NCBI RefSeq assembly: GCF_000472905.1
Contig: NZ_AXAR01000002.1
Coordinates: 239,604-294,890, forward strand
DNA from: Alicyclobacillus pomorum DSM 14955
GTDB taxonomy: Bacteria; Bacillota; Bacilli; Alicyclobacillales; Alicyclobacillaceae
DNA length: 55,287 nt
Direction of reading: 5' to 3'
Below the pieces are notes generated by a model. It saw only the letters and a list, made by a program, of their open reading frames with translations. It was not told where the DNA came from and made no database searches. A program made the translations under genes and the position numbers. Numbering within the stretch: position 1 is the first letter of the stretch; each line of letters opens with the position of its first letter. Positions 1 to 7,910 of this stretch are shown one piece after another.

Positions 1-916
1 CCTGGAGCCACTGTTGCGCCACATCCGCAGGCTTCTTGTGCTGCAGGTCCACCTCTTCGTTCAGCTTCTGCATTTCCGTGTCCGTAATCTTCCCTGCCAG
101 TTTGTTGAGCACCGACCGAAGTTCTGGGTGTGCCTTCAGAACGCTGTCCCGGATGATGGGCACCGCGTAATACGGTGGGAACAGGTGTTTATCGTCCTGA
201 AGCAACACCAGGTGGTTGGCAGGAATGTTTCCGTCGGTCGAAAAGGCGTCAATGACGTCAACCTTCTTGTTGTTGAGTGCCTGGTACTTCAGACCAATCT
301 CCATTGACTTGACCGATTTGAAATTCGTTCCGTACAGTTTCTCCATGGCTGGCAAGCCGTCGGCGCGTGTGATGAAGTCCTGCTCCGTCCCCAACGTCAA
401 TTGATTGGACTTCTCTGCGAGTTGTGAAATGCTGGTGATCCCCAGTTGCTTCGCCTGGTCAGCACGCATCGCCATCGCATAGGTGTTGTTAAATCCTATC
501 GGCTGGAGCCACGTGATGTGATACTTCTGCTCAAACTGCTGCTTGACTGTGTCGTACACCTTTTGTGGATCCGTCATCGGCTTCTCTTTGAGAATGTTGG
601 CGAGTCCCGTGCCGGTATACTCCACATACACATCAATGTTGCCGCTCTGCATGGCGTTCCAGACCACGTTGCTATCCAGCCACGACTTCATTTTCACGTG
701 CAGCTTCGTATCATGTTCAATCAGGTCCCTCATCATGTTTGCCATGATGTCCTGTTCGGTAAAGTTTTTGCCGCCCACGACAATCGTATCGGATCGGTCT
801 TCGATAATTCCACACGCACTGACACACACTGTCAGCCCGAGCGCCATGGCGACAGCCATCGCACCACGGGTGACTCGCTTTGACCACATTTGCTTGAACT
901 TGCTCGCTATATTCAA
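1..916 (-). CDS. opuCC: Osmoprotectant ABC transporter substrate-binding lipoprotein (3' end outside window)
   Basis: This binds quaternary amine osmolytes (glycine betaine, choline or carnitine class) outside the membrane and delivers them to the OpuC permease. The frame reads leftward off the window edge, so the C-terminus is missing. I chose the TTG at 916 because a GGGGTGA ribosome binding site lies 8 bases upstream; an ATG at 889 is the alternative. A basic hydrophobic signal peptide ends in a lipobox VSAC with Cys at residue 35. The mature start (VVGGKNFTEQDIM) is the classic OpuAC/ProX-type choline-binding opening. It follows the permease gene closely, giving the order ATPase-permease-binding protein. 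A second permease, as in Bacillus opuC, would lie beyond the window. Confidence 0.9.
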   Translation of the reverse strand, partial: MNIASKFKQMWSKRVTRGAMAVAMALGLTVCVSACGIIEDRSDTIVVGGKNFTEQDIMANMMRDLIEHDTKLHVKMKSWLDSNVVWNAMQSGNIDVYVEYTGTGLANILKEKPMTDPQKVYDTVKQQFEQKYHITWLQPIGFNNTYAMAMRADQAKQLGITSISQLAEKSNQLTLGTEQDFITRADGLPAMEKLYGTNFKSVKSMEIGLKYQALNNKKVDVIDAFSTDGNIPANHLVLLQDDKHLFPPYYAVPIIRDSVLKAHPELRSVLNKLAGKITDTEMQKLNEEVDLQHKKPADVAQQWLQ

Positions 917-942
917 ATCAAGGTTCACCCCAATTTCATGCC

Positions 943-1665
943 TTAGGCACCGCGATTTACCCGAGTCTGCACCTCGTCCAGCCTACGAGCGTCGATGTCG
1001 GCTTTGTTGCTCTGCGACGCTTTCGCGTCCACGCGCAGTCCACGAGGTGTCAACCGACGGTCTAGCCACATCAGCAGCACGTCAAAGACAATCGCCAACA
1101 GTGCCGCCGGGATAGCGCCTACGAGGATGGTCGGCGTGTCAATCATGTCAATGCCCCGCATGATGATGTCCCCCAACCCGCCAGCACCAATAAACGTGGC
1201 CAGTGTCGCGACGCCAATGGTGGTCACCGCCGAGGTTCGCACGCCGGCAATGATGATGCCGCGCGCCATCGGCAGCTCAACCATCCACAAGATCTGGCGC
1301 TTGGTCATGCCCATGCCTGTACCAGATTCAATCAAAGCAGGATCCACCTCTTTGATGCCGGTGTACGTGTTGCGGACAATCGGAAGCAACGCGTACAAAG
1401 TCAGGGCAATCAATGCAGGCAATGTGCCAATGCCGAGCAGCGGAATCATAAATCCGAGCAACGCGAGGCTGGGAATCGTCTGAATGACCGATACAACAGT
1501 GATGACAGGCGTTGCCAGGCGTTCGTGCCGCGTCAAGTAGATGCCGAGTGGAACCGAAATCACGCACCCCAGCAACAGGGCAACCAAGGACAGAAACATG
1601 TGTTGGGCAAGGCCTTGGATCAAATCATCCCAGTTCTGAGACAAGGCCTGCATCAGCGTACTCAA
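943..1665 (-). CDS. opuCB: Osmoprotectant ABC transporter permease (OpuCB type)
   Basis: Integral membrane permease subunit for compatible-solute uptake. It has 240 residues with about five or six hydrophobic segments and the cytoplasmic EAA-like loop (around ALIESGTGMGMTKRQILWMVELP) that contacts the ATPase. The TTG start at 1665 has AGGGGGAG just upstream. The first 41 bases overlap the end of the ATPase gene, which suggests translational coupling. The C-terminal charged tail after the last membrane helix is typical of the family. It sits in one leftward operon downstream of a c-di-AMP riboswitch. Confidence 0.9.
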   Translation of the reverse strand: MSTLMQALSQNWDDLIQGLAQHMFLSLVALLLGCVISVPLGIYLTRHERLATPVITVVSVIQTIPSLALLGFMIPLLGIGTLPALIALTLYALLPIVRNTYTGIKEVDPALIESGTGMGMTKRQILWMVELPMARGIIIAGVRTSAVTTIGVATLATFIGAGGLGDIIMRGIDMIDTPTILVGAIPAALLAIVFDVLLMWLDRRLTPRGLRVDAKASQSNKADIDARRLDEVQTRVNRGA

Positions 1666-2797
1666 CGTCCACTCCCCCTTTGTACGTTTCTGCGACGAGG
1701 CGGATCAAACTCGCGCGCGTAATGACACCTAACAACCGCTCTTCGCGGTCGAGTACAGGGATGTATCCTCTGCCGTCCGTTTCCATCAGGTCAAGAACAG
1801 TCTTCATTGGAGTGTCCGCAGAAACAACCGGAATGGAACGGTTCATCACATCGGCCACCGTCTTGTGCTCATTTCCGTAGTGCTTGCAAATTTCTACAGT
1901 GCCGATGGCGCCGAGATAGCGGTGGTGGGCATCTGTCACGATGAGTCCATTCACCCGATACCGACCCATGAGCCGCACCGCTTCCGCCAATCCGCGATTT
2001 GCCGAAACCGTGACTGCATTCGTCATGGCATCGCTGGCCACAGCGGCCCAAGCAGCTTGCTGAAAGCGTTTCTCGCCGACGAATTCGCGAACAAAATCGT
2101 TCTTGGGATGACGCAGAATCTGATCCGGCGAATCCGCTTGTACCATCTCGCCGTCCTTCATAATCACGATTTGGTCGGAAATCTTGATGGCCTCATCCAT
2201 GTCATGGGTTACGAAGATAATGGTTTTCTGCAACGTGGCCTGCAGTCGAATCAATTCATCCTGGAGGCTCTCCCGGTTGATGGGATCCAGCGCGCTAAAG
2301 GGCTCATCCATCAGGACAATCGACGGATCCGCAGCCAACGCCCGGGCCACGCCGACACGTTGCTGTTGACCGCCACTGAGCTCCCGCGGGTATCGGTGGC
2401 GAAATTTTGCAGGGTCTAGTCCGATAAGGTCCAACAACTCCTCTGCGCGCCGCTGTGTCTTCCCTTTGTCCTGGTGGTTCAACCTTGCCACCAGTGAAAT
2501 GTTCTCCTCAATGGTCATGTGCGGAAAAAGTCCAATCTGTTGAATGACGTAGCCAATGCTGCGCCTCAGTTCGACCGGATTGCGCTTGCGGACGTCCTGC
2601 CCTTCGACGTAAATGATCCCGGATGACGGTTCAATCAAGCGATTGATCATTTTCAGCGTCGTCGTTTTTCCACACCCAGACGGTCCAATGACGGTGACCA
2701 GCCGACCGGCGGGTATGGCAAGAGTGAGATCCGTCACGACCCGGTGACGCCCATACGTCTTGGAAACGTTCTGAAATTGCACAGCACAGGACTCCAT
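1625..2797 (-). CDS. opuCA: Osmoprotectant ABC transporter ATP-binding protein with tandem CBS domains (OpuCA type)
   Basis: Energises osmolyte import by ATP hydrolysis on the cytoplasmic face. Residues about 1-240 form the ABC domain with Walker A GPSGCGKTTT, signature LSGGQQQR and Walker B IVLMDEP. Residues about 255-380 carry two CBS repeats, which in OpuA/OpuC proteins sense ionic strength or bind cyclic dinucleotides. The length of 390 fits the family. The ATG at 2797 has a strong AAGGGGGAT site. It is the first gene of the operon, 215 bases downstream of a c-di-AMP riboswitch. Two layers of c-di-AMP or osmotic control (RNA leader and CBS domain) are therefore possible; the second is inference. 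Confidence 0.93.
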   Translation of the reverse strand: MESCAVQFQNVSKTYGRHRVVTDLTLAIPAGRLVTVIGPSGCGKTTTLKMINRLIEPSSGIIYVEGQDVRKRNPVELRRSIGYVIQQIGLFPHMTIEENISLVARLNHQDKGKTQRRAEELLDLIGLDPAKFRHRYPRELSGGQQQRVGVARALAADPSIVLMDEPFSALDPINRESLQDELIRLQATLQKTIIFVTHDMDEAIKISDQIVIMKDGEMVQADSPDQILRHPKNDFVREFVGEKRFQQAAWAAVASDAMTNAVTVSANRGLAEAVRLMGRYRVNGLIVTDAHHRYLGAIGTVEICKHYGNEHKTVADVMNRSIPVVSADTPMKTVLDLMETDGRGYIPVLDREERLLGVITRASLIRLVAETYKGGVDVEYADAGLVSELG

Positions 2798-3011
2798 GGT
2801 ATCCCCCTTTTTCTTCTACATGGTCGTTGGCCATGTGGTACTACCCTACAAGGCAGGGATAACCAAGGACGGATATCAATAAGGTGGGTGCAACAAAGCA
2901 GGTTTACATCACGCACGTGAATACGCCATGGAAAACCACGTTGCGATAGAAGTTCGTGCAGCTGGTGTACGTTGAATCATCGATGAGGATCTCCAGCAAT
3001 CCCACAGTATT

Positions 3012-3140
3012 CGCCTACGAGGTTAGCTGACGGGTTTGGCGCAATCAACGCCTATGCTCTGCTCACTGGCGTGAGAAAGCAATTCACCCCAGATAATGGT
3101 TCCCCCGTTTTTGAGTGTCTCCACCCAAAATTCGGCCCGT
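3012..3140 (-). promoter_or_regulatory. c-di-AMP riboswitch (ydaO/yuaA class) upstream of the opuC operon
   Basis: Read on the minus strand, the segment holds the hallmark conserved blocks of the ydaO-yuaA riboswitch. These are CGGGGGAACC, then GGGGTGAATTG, then a variable hairpin, then CCCGTCAGCTAACC followed by CTCGTAGGCG. The class binds cyclic di-AMP and normally switches off osmolyte uptake, K+ transport or wall hydrolase genes. It lies between the start of lrgA and opuCA and is oriented toward opuCA. I see no U-tract terminator in the 215 bases before the ATG, so the expression platform is unclear. The 5' boundary is approximate. Confidence 0.9.
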
Positions 3141-3152
3141 CCCTAGATTGCC

Positions 3153-3180
3153 TTGTGTGGAAATGAATAGGTTTTATAAA
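3153..3180 (+). promoter_or_regulatory. Candidate sigma-A promoter for lrgAB with adjacent palindrome
   Basis: TTGTGT at 3153-3158 and TATAAA at 3175-3180 are separated by 16 bases and point at lrgA. An imperfect palindrome (CATAC-aac-GTATG, 3187-3199) lies just downstream, where an operator could overlap the transcription start. No regulator gene is adjacent, so the palindrome's role is inference. Confidence 0.4.
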
Positions 3181-3343
3181 GTGTAACATACAACGTATGC
3201 TATGTCGAATTTCTCAGTCCAGTGACACAACTTCCCGTGGCGATGTATTTCCACACCATTCGAAGGTCACATGACGAATGAATGACTTCGATTGGACAGA
3301 TGAATGGATTCCGCGTAGGCTTTTGATCAGGAGATGATGTGTC

Positions 3344-3730
3344 GTGAAAATCGTCAGAGTGGCGTTGCAAATCAGCTTGCTGACTGCATTATCTATGTTC
3401 GGCAACTGGGTCTCTGGGCTGACACACTTGCCGATTCCCGGAAGTATCGTCGGGTTGATTCTCCTGTTCGCTTTGTTGCAACTGCGGATGGTCAAACTAC
3501 AATGGGTTGAGGTCGGCGGAAACTGGCTGATCTCCAACATGTTGTTGTTCTTTGTACCGTCCGCGCTCGGCATTATCCAATACGGGTCACTTGTGAAAAC
3601 GGAAGGCTTGCAACTCGTGCTCGTCATTGGCATGAGCACGGCCGCTGTGATGATTACCACCGGACTGTTTGCGGAAAAGTTTACTCAGTGGAAACGTAAA
3701 GGAGAGAAGCAGCGTGCTCTCACTGATTAG
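3344..3730 (+). CDS. lrgA: CidA/LrgA family holin-like membrane protein
   Basis: Small membrane protein of 128 residues with four hydrophobic segments. The family motif around NWVSGLTHLPIPGSIVGLILLFALL is clear. LrgA/CidA proteins act with LrgB/CidB in murein hydrolase control and in export of small metabolites such as pyruvate. The GTG at 3344 is preceded by AGGAGAT. The gene overlaps the start of lrgB by 17 bases, so the two are one transcription unit. Together with the nearby c-di-AMP-controlled wall hydrolase, the area is rich in wall and osmotic functions. Confidence 0.88.
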   Translation: MKIVRVALQISLLTALSMFGNWVSGLTHLPIPGSIVGLILLFALLQLRMVKLQWVEVGGNWLISNMLLFFVPSALGIIQYGSLVKTEGLQLVLVIGMSTAAVMITTGLFAEKFTQWKRKGEKQRALTD

Positions 3731-4391
3731 TTTGTTGGTGACCATCGTCGTGTACTGGATCTGCCGGAGCATCTACACACGCTGGCGTTGGACGGTGCTG
3801 AATCCGATGGTGGTGAGCCTGGTCGTACTCGTGATATTCGTGTCCTTGACACGGATCCCGTACTCCACCTATGTGAGCGGTACACACGTACTCACATTCA
3901 TGCTGGGCCCAGCTACGGTGGCCTTTGCCATTCCACTCTATAAACACTTCCACCTGCTCAAGAAACACGCGCTCGAAATCGTCACAGGTCTATGTCTGGG
4001 CTCTGTGATGGGTATTGTGACATCGGTTGTGTTTGGACGCGCGCTGGACTTGAGTCACATGGTGACAAATAGCCTTGCGCCCAGGTCCGTCACCACGCCG
4101 ATTGCAATCCAAATCTCCCAGCAGATTGGAGGCAGTCCGGTGTTGACCGCCGTATTTGTGATTGTAACGGGGTTAATAGGGTTAATCCTAGGTCCACTAT
4201 CCATTCGCTGGTTTCGAATTCAGTCCGCAGTGGCCAAAGGCATGTTGATGGGCATGGGGGCTCATGCAATCGGTACATCCCGGGCGTTTGAGTTCGGTCA
4301 ATTGGAAGGTACGTTTTCCAGCTTATCCATGATTGTCGCTGCCGCGTTCACCGTACTCGCTGCACCGTTGTTGCTACCCCTTCTTGGATGA
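3714..4391 (+). CDS. lrgB: LrgB/CidB family membrane protein
   Basis: Polytopic membrane partner of LrgA, 225 residues. The family signatures are TFMLGPATVAFAIPLYKH and the TPIAIQISQQIGG segment, plus a conserved GMGAHAIGTSRAFE motif near residue 185. I chose GTG at 3714 because AAAGGAGAG precedes it by a normal distance and the protein then begins in the first membrane helix. A longer reading from 3669 would add an unlikely basic extension. The gene ends 146 bases before a strong hairpin terminator. Confidence 0.9.
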   Translation: MLSLISLLVTIVVYWICRSIYTRWRWTVLNPMVVSLVVLVIFVSLTRIPYSTYVSGTHVLTFMLGPATVAFAIPLYKHFHLLKKHALEIVTGLCLGSVMGIVTSVVFGRALDLSHMVTNSLAPRSVTTPIAIQISQQIGGSPVLTAVFVIVTGLIGLILGPLSIRWFRIQSAVAKGMLMGMGAHAIGTSRAFEFGQLEGTFSSLSMIVAAAFTVLAAPLLLPLLG

Positions 4392-4536
4392 TTCCCGTAC
4401 TGCGGAATGGTATCAAACACGCATTGGGTCACATTCCCCGGGCAATGGACAACTGCGCTCAGGATTCGCTCAACGTCCGCTCTACCAATATGACATGTCT
4501 CATCAGCTCGATACCCGAAAAGGAATCCACCAACAC

Positions 4537-4579
4537 GCAAAACGCCACTCGGCCGACGTGCGACCCAGTGGCGTTTTGC
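4537..4579. terminator. Bidirectional hairpin terminator between lrgB and the wHTH gene
   Basis: A 13-base-pair perfect stem (GCAAAACGCCACT and its complement) encloses a 17-base loop. The A/T runs inside the arms give U-rich ends on both strands, fitting convergent transcription from lrgB (+) and the gene ending at 4611 (-). Confidence 0.8.
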
Positions 4580-4610
4580 AATTGAAATCCACAGAGGAAG
4601 AGACCGTGAT

Positions 4611-5075
4611 TCAGTTCGCGTATTGGCGAAGTTCTGTAAACTCCTCTAAATATCCGTAGCGCTTCAGCTCGCGCAGCGCTTTGCGGATGCTGTGTTCATC
4701 ATCACCGGATTGGCTGGACAGTTCCAGCAGTTCTTTCAGGCCGACTTGCGGATGGTCTTTACAGTAAGCAAGGACACCCTTTGCTGCCCACGAGAGGCGG
4801 TCGTCTGAGAAATCTCCAACAATCTGGCGAAACAACTTGTGTGGGAGGATTTTTAACTCAACCAAGCTTTGCAAAGCCCTGGTCGCCTGCTTCGGATTCA
4901 TCCGACCCTGCCGAGCAAGATCCTTTAGCGTGGGCAAGTTGGATTCAGCGGAGTAGGCGCGTAGAACGATACACACCATCTGCGCATAGATATCCAAATT
5001 CGGGTGTTCAAAGATCTCGGTTGAGAGCATGAAATTACGTGGACCTTCTGTCGCAGCTGGTTGCTGATTACTCAT
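4611..5075 (-). CDS. Tandem winged-helix protein, replication-initiator-like
   Basis: Not a named family that I can assign firmly. The 154 residues appear to hold two winged helix-turn-helix modules. One (about 14-80) has the pattern of a coupled HTH (LPTLKDLARQGRMNPKQATRAL). The second (about 88-150) begins LSWAAKGVLAYC and ends IRKALRELKRYGYLEE. The pattern xLSWxAKGxLAY...ALxELxxxGY is common in plasmid and phage replication initiators and DnaD-like helpers of Gram-positives. The start at 5075 has AAGGAGGA 10 bases upstream. It lies 24 bases after the lytic transglycosylase gene and probably shares its transcript. Function is inferred from fold pattern only. Confidence 0.7.
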   Translation of the reverse strand: MSNQQPAATEGPRNFMLSTEIFEHPNLDIYAQMVCIVLRAYSAESNLPTLKDLARQGRMNPKQATRALQSLVELKILPHKLFRQIVGDFSDDRLSWAAKGVLAYCKDHPQVGLKELLELSSQSGDDEHSIRKALRELKRYGYLEEFTELRQYAN

Positions 5076-5099
5076 ACTGCATTCTCCTCCTTGATGGCT

Positions 5100-5912
5100 C
5101 TACAGACGTGCCAGCGCCATAATTCGCTTCACGTACGCAGTAGAATGGTTGTAGGCATAGATTGCACCGGCCGGATTGCTGGAGAAACCGTCCATCGCGA
5201 GCATGTGCGCTGCCGTGTAAACGGCGTCGCTGACATCGTGAATGTCCGGCCGACCATGGTGTCCTGGTGCCGCTACGCCGTACGCTGCAAAAGTGGATGG
5301 AAGGAACTGCATCGGCCCCATCGCACCTTCGCTGCTCACTGGACAATTGGATACCGCAAAATCCGTCTCCGTCTTATGAATGGCGGCCAGAACCGTCCAC
5401 GGAATTCCGTATCGATTGCCTGCTGCTTTGTACAGCGGGATGAGATTTGACGGAACTCCCGGAATGGATGCTGTGGTGTTCGCAATGTCACGTGAGGGGC
5501 TTGCGTCACCAGCCGACCGGGTAGCATTTGGTTGTGTAGAGGTACGCGTTTTGGCATACACTTGCCATTTTTGCGGTACCTGCAAGCGTTCACCAGCGTA
5601 GATGGTGGTGTTTTGCATGCTGTTGATCTGTTGCAGAGCCGATATGGACAGCCCGCTGACGTGCGCTATCTCCCACAGCGTATCGGACGGCTGCACCGTG
5701 TACGTACTGAGTTTGATAGAGGGAGCTTTCGGACCGGTGATGTGCGTTCGATGAACGCTGTCATTCTTGATGCGCTGTTGTGAATCTATTTGAGGCTGAG
5801 ACGTGTGAACTTGATGGAAGACGTTGGCTGTTCGTGCTTGCGTAGTGAATGGTAGACCGAGTAGGCATATCGCGCCCATCAGTAGGACAACGCCATGACG
5901 AAGGTAGTACAT
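5100..5912 (-). CDS. Secreted LysM-lytic transglycosylase
   Basis: Cell-wall hydrolase of 270 residues. Residues 1-27 form a signal peptide (hydrophobic core then TQA). Residues about 70-113 are a LysM peptidoglycan-binding repeat (YTVQPSDTLWEIA...GERLQVP). After a Thr/Ser-rich linker, residues about 155-268 are an SLT-type transglycosylase domain. Glu182 in IHKTETDF is the expected catalytic acid, followed by GAMGPMQFLPSTF. It would cleave the MurNAc-GlcNAc bond to give anhydro ends. The start follows AGGAGATATTTT. A c-di-AMP riboswitch ends about 19 bases before the ATG, a common arrangement for resuscitation or wall-remodelling enzymes. Confidence 0.92.
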   Translation of the reverse strand: MYYLRHGVVLLMGAICLLGLPFTTQARTANVFHQVHTSQPQIDSQQRIKNDSVHRTHITGPKAPSIKLSTYTVQPSDTLWEIAHVSGLSISALQQINSMQNTTIYAGERLQVPQKWQVYAKTRTSTQPNATRSAGDASPSRDIANTTASIPGVPSNLIPLYKAAGNRYGIPWTVLAAIHKTETDFAVSNCPVSSEGAMGPMQFLPSTFAAYGVAAPGHHGRPDIHDVSDAVYTAAHMLAMDGFSSNPAGAIYAYNHSTAYVKRIMALARL

Positions 5913-5930
5913 AAAATATCTCCTTTCTTT

Positions 5931-6035
5931 CGCCTACGAGGTTAGTTGACGGGTTCGGGCAGAAAGGTTGCCCTAGACATGAAGTCCTTCACCCCAAAAG
6001 AAAATCTCCCCCGCCCGCTGACGGTTCGGCGCTTC
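5931..6035 (-). promoter_or_regulatory. c-di-AMP riboswitch (ydaO/yuaA class) upstream of the lytic transglycosylase
   Basis: On the minus strand the blocks GCGGGGGAGA, GGGGTGAAGG, a GGGCAACC...GCCC hairpin and CCCGTCAACTAACC followed by CTCGTAGGCG occur in the canonical order. The closing helix can form between CGCC near 6029 and GGCG at 5931-5934. Only a few bases separate the aptamer from the AAAGGAGAT ribosome binding site and no terminator hairpin fits between. Control of translation initiation is therefore more likely than attenuation (inference). Confidence 0.92.
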
Positions 6036-6132
6036 TTTGGTTCATTCAATATGCATTTATGGTATACAGTCTTCGACTTATACTTTTCGTCAAGGTTACT
6101 AGATTTACGTCCGTTGTGTCCACTGGAAACAA

Positions 6133-6158
6133 TTGGGCCACCCGTGCGGGTGGCCCAA
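6133..6158 (-). terminator. Hairpin terminator after parR
   Basis: An 11-base-pair perfect GC-rich stem (TTGGGCCACCC and complement, 4-base loop) lies 15 bases past the parR stop. On the minus strand it is followed by TTGTTTCC, a weak U-tract. It separates the parMR unit from the riboswitch-controlled gene downstream. Confidence 0.65.
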
Positions 6159-6172
6159 GATGGTTTGTCACT

Positions 6173-6625
6173 TTAGTGGTTTTCCCGGGACTCGAGCAGT
6201 CGTCCGGAATTACGTTGCGCCTGCAGAAAGATTTGCGCCAAATCGAGTTTACTTCGCGGCGCCGGATCTGAACTCTCCTTGGCCACTGGCGGTTCCATTC
6301 GAAGGTCTTCCGTCCGCGGTGGTTCAACGTCTGAATTCGGCTCCATGGACATCTCGTCGCCTGGCGCCGGCCATTCGGGTGAGGTGGCAAGGTCGGACAT
6401 TGCAGATAGGTCCTCATTCACTCGGGTATCCATATCGTTCGATACGTGAACGGATCCCTGTTGTTGAACGTACCTCGTCAAGATTTCCATTACACCTTGG
6501 CTGAAGGTCCCTTCTTCTTTGAGGTGGTTTAAATAAGCGATGACCTCAGGCGGTGTTTCCGCTGGAACGTACAGTGTGACGTCCTTTCCCGGCCGCACGT
6601 AGACGGTGGAACGACGCTTTTTCAA
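6173..6625 (-). CDS. parR: ParR-like DNA-binding adaptor of the ParM system
   Basis: Probable centromere-binding partner of the actin-like protein encoded just upstream. The TTG start at 6625 overlaps the parM stop (TTGA), so the two are coupled. Of 150 residues, the first ~55 are basic and fit a ribbon-helix-helix fold: a strand TVYVRPGKDVTLYVP, helix PEVIAYLNHLK, helix FSQGVMEILTRYV. The rest is acidic, Pro/Ser-rich and probably disordered, ending in a helix (LDLAQIFLQAQR) that could contact filament ends. Length and layout match plasmid ParR/StbB proteins. Assignment rests on context and fold pattern, not on a recognised signature. Confidence 0.7.
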   Translation of the reverse strand: MKKRRSTVYVRPGKDVTLYVPAETPPEVIAYLNHLKEEGTFSQGVMEILTRYVQQQGSVHVSNDMDTRVNEDLSAMSDLATSPEWPAPGDEMSMEPNSDVEPPRTEDLRMEPPVAKESSDPAPRSKLDLAQIFLQAQRNSGRLLESRENH

Positions 6626-7815
6626 TGGGCATCGCTCTCTCCCTCTGCCTTAGTTTCCTTCCGGGCAGTGACTGCCACCTCACCTGTGTGTTTGAGTGCG
6701 TGATCTAACAATAGAAAGGTCCCGCGTGCATTGCGGAATTGACTGTATTCAGCGGAATCGAAACGAATGGGCAACCCAAGTTCCGCGTTGAGTTTTTCAA
6801 TCCAGGGTTGCAACACAATGGATCCACCGCCGATAAACCAAAACTCGTTCGCGTAGCGCACGTGCTTCCAAGCGTTGCGAGCAGACTTCAGCACCTTTTC
6901 TGCCAGGATGCGCATGTGCCTGTTCACGAGATTGGTCATATCAAACACAACTTTGCCTTCCGCGTAAATTTCGTATTCCTTATTCACAAGCATTTGCGTG
7001 AGTTCCGCGGTACTCGCAATCAGTTCCTCGCCCTGTGCGTTCACTTCGTTGCGAATGTTCTCCAACGCGTCGTTGAGGTGAATTTTTGTCCCCGTTGAAT
7101 GCCGTTGGTCGAGCTCAAGGCCGGGCCGGAAGAAGGCAATATCCATGTCGACGCCACCGACGTCCGCAATGCCAAACCCCTTGTGTGAAAGCGGCGATTT
7201 CGAGGTTGCCTCGATGTCGTAGACGCCGGACACATCGTCAATCGCAATGTCAATGGGAAGTGTGAATTCCAATTCCACAGTCACGCCTTTAAACAACGGG
7301 GTCGTAACGAAGGTAACCGAGTGGACGCCGCTCGTAATCTTCGCTGCAAATTCAGTGCGGAATTTGGCAATTTCACTAATGGGCAATCCAATCGCCAGGT
7401 GAACCGTGGCCTTAATCCGCTTCACACCCCGTTTGATGTTTTCCTCGTGCTTCTTGGCCACGGCGTATGCCGCTCCGGTCAGCAGTGTGACCATGGTCTC
7501 CGGCCGTTGCGCCTTTTTCTGCGCGGCTTTGTCTCCGACAATTTCATGGACGACGCCTTCGTCGCCAATCGCCAAGTTCCCTACGTAGACATGGCGATAT
7601 TGCTCGCTCTCAATCGCTGGCGATGTGACTTGTACGTCTAGGAAATCCAGTGGATCTCCCTTGTCGGTTAGGAGGAAGCGTTCGCCAACCGGTTGCGATA
7701 CCACGTTCGGGAAAATGAATGTGTTGTTCAAGTCGTCGTAGATACCTTTGATATGGCTGCTTCCGTTGTCCATGGACAGTGCGATACTCGTCACGAAAGT
7801 TTCGTTCTTGGCCAA
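6622..7815 (-). CDS. parM: ParM/StbA-type actin-like ATPase
   Basis: Actin-fold filament-forming ATPase, 397 residues from a TTG at 7815. That start has AGGAG upstream; a longer reading from 7872 lacks such a site. Visible motifs are phosphate-1 D16-N-G-S...K23, the ParM-like AIGLPISE segment at 141-148, phosphate-2 D218-V-G-G-V-D-M-D225, and the adenosine-binding FIGGGSIVL at 328-335. The mid-protein AEGKVVFDM region and the C-terminal helices are ParM-like. These proteins push replicated plasmid copies apart when capped by ParR bound to parC. A chromosomal copy close to oriC is unusual. The upstream repeat block and overlapping parR complete a three-part par locus. Confidence 0.88.
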   Translation of the reverse strand: MAKNETFVTSIALSMDNGSSHIKGIYDDLNNTFIFPNVVSQPVGERFLLTDKGDPLDFLDVQVTSPAIESEQYRHVYVGNLAIGDEGVVHEIVGDKAAQKKAQRPETMVTLLTGAAYAVAKKHEENIKRGVKRIKATVHLAIGLPISEIAKFRTEFAAKITSGVHSVTFVTTPLFKGVTVELEFTLPIDIAIDDVSGVYDIEATSKSPLSHKGFGIADVGGVDMDIAFFRPGLELDQRHSTGTKIHLNDALENIRNEVNAQGEELIASTAELTQMLVNKEYEIYAEGKVVFDMTNLVNRHMRILAEKVLKSARNAWKHVRYANEFWFIGGGSIVLQPWIEKLNAELGLPIRFDSAEYSQFRNARGTFLLLDHALKHTGEVAVTARKETKAEGESDAH

Positions 7816-7910
7816 GTTGGTTCTCCTCTCATCAAACGAAATTCGTATTCGATATAAATGTTCGACATACAAAGAGTTCTACCTGCTTATTTTGTTTCTG
7901 AGGGTAAGCG

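Noticed and set aside
5485-5496. TGTCACGTGAGG as a third parS
   Set aside because: It shares only the central CACGTGA core; both flanks mismatch the 16-base palindrome.
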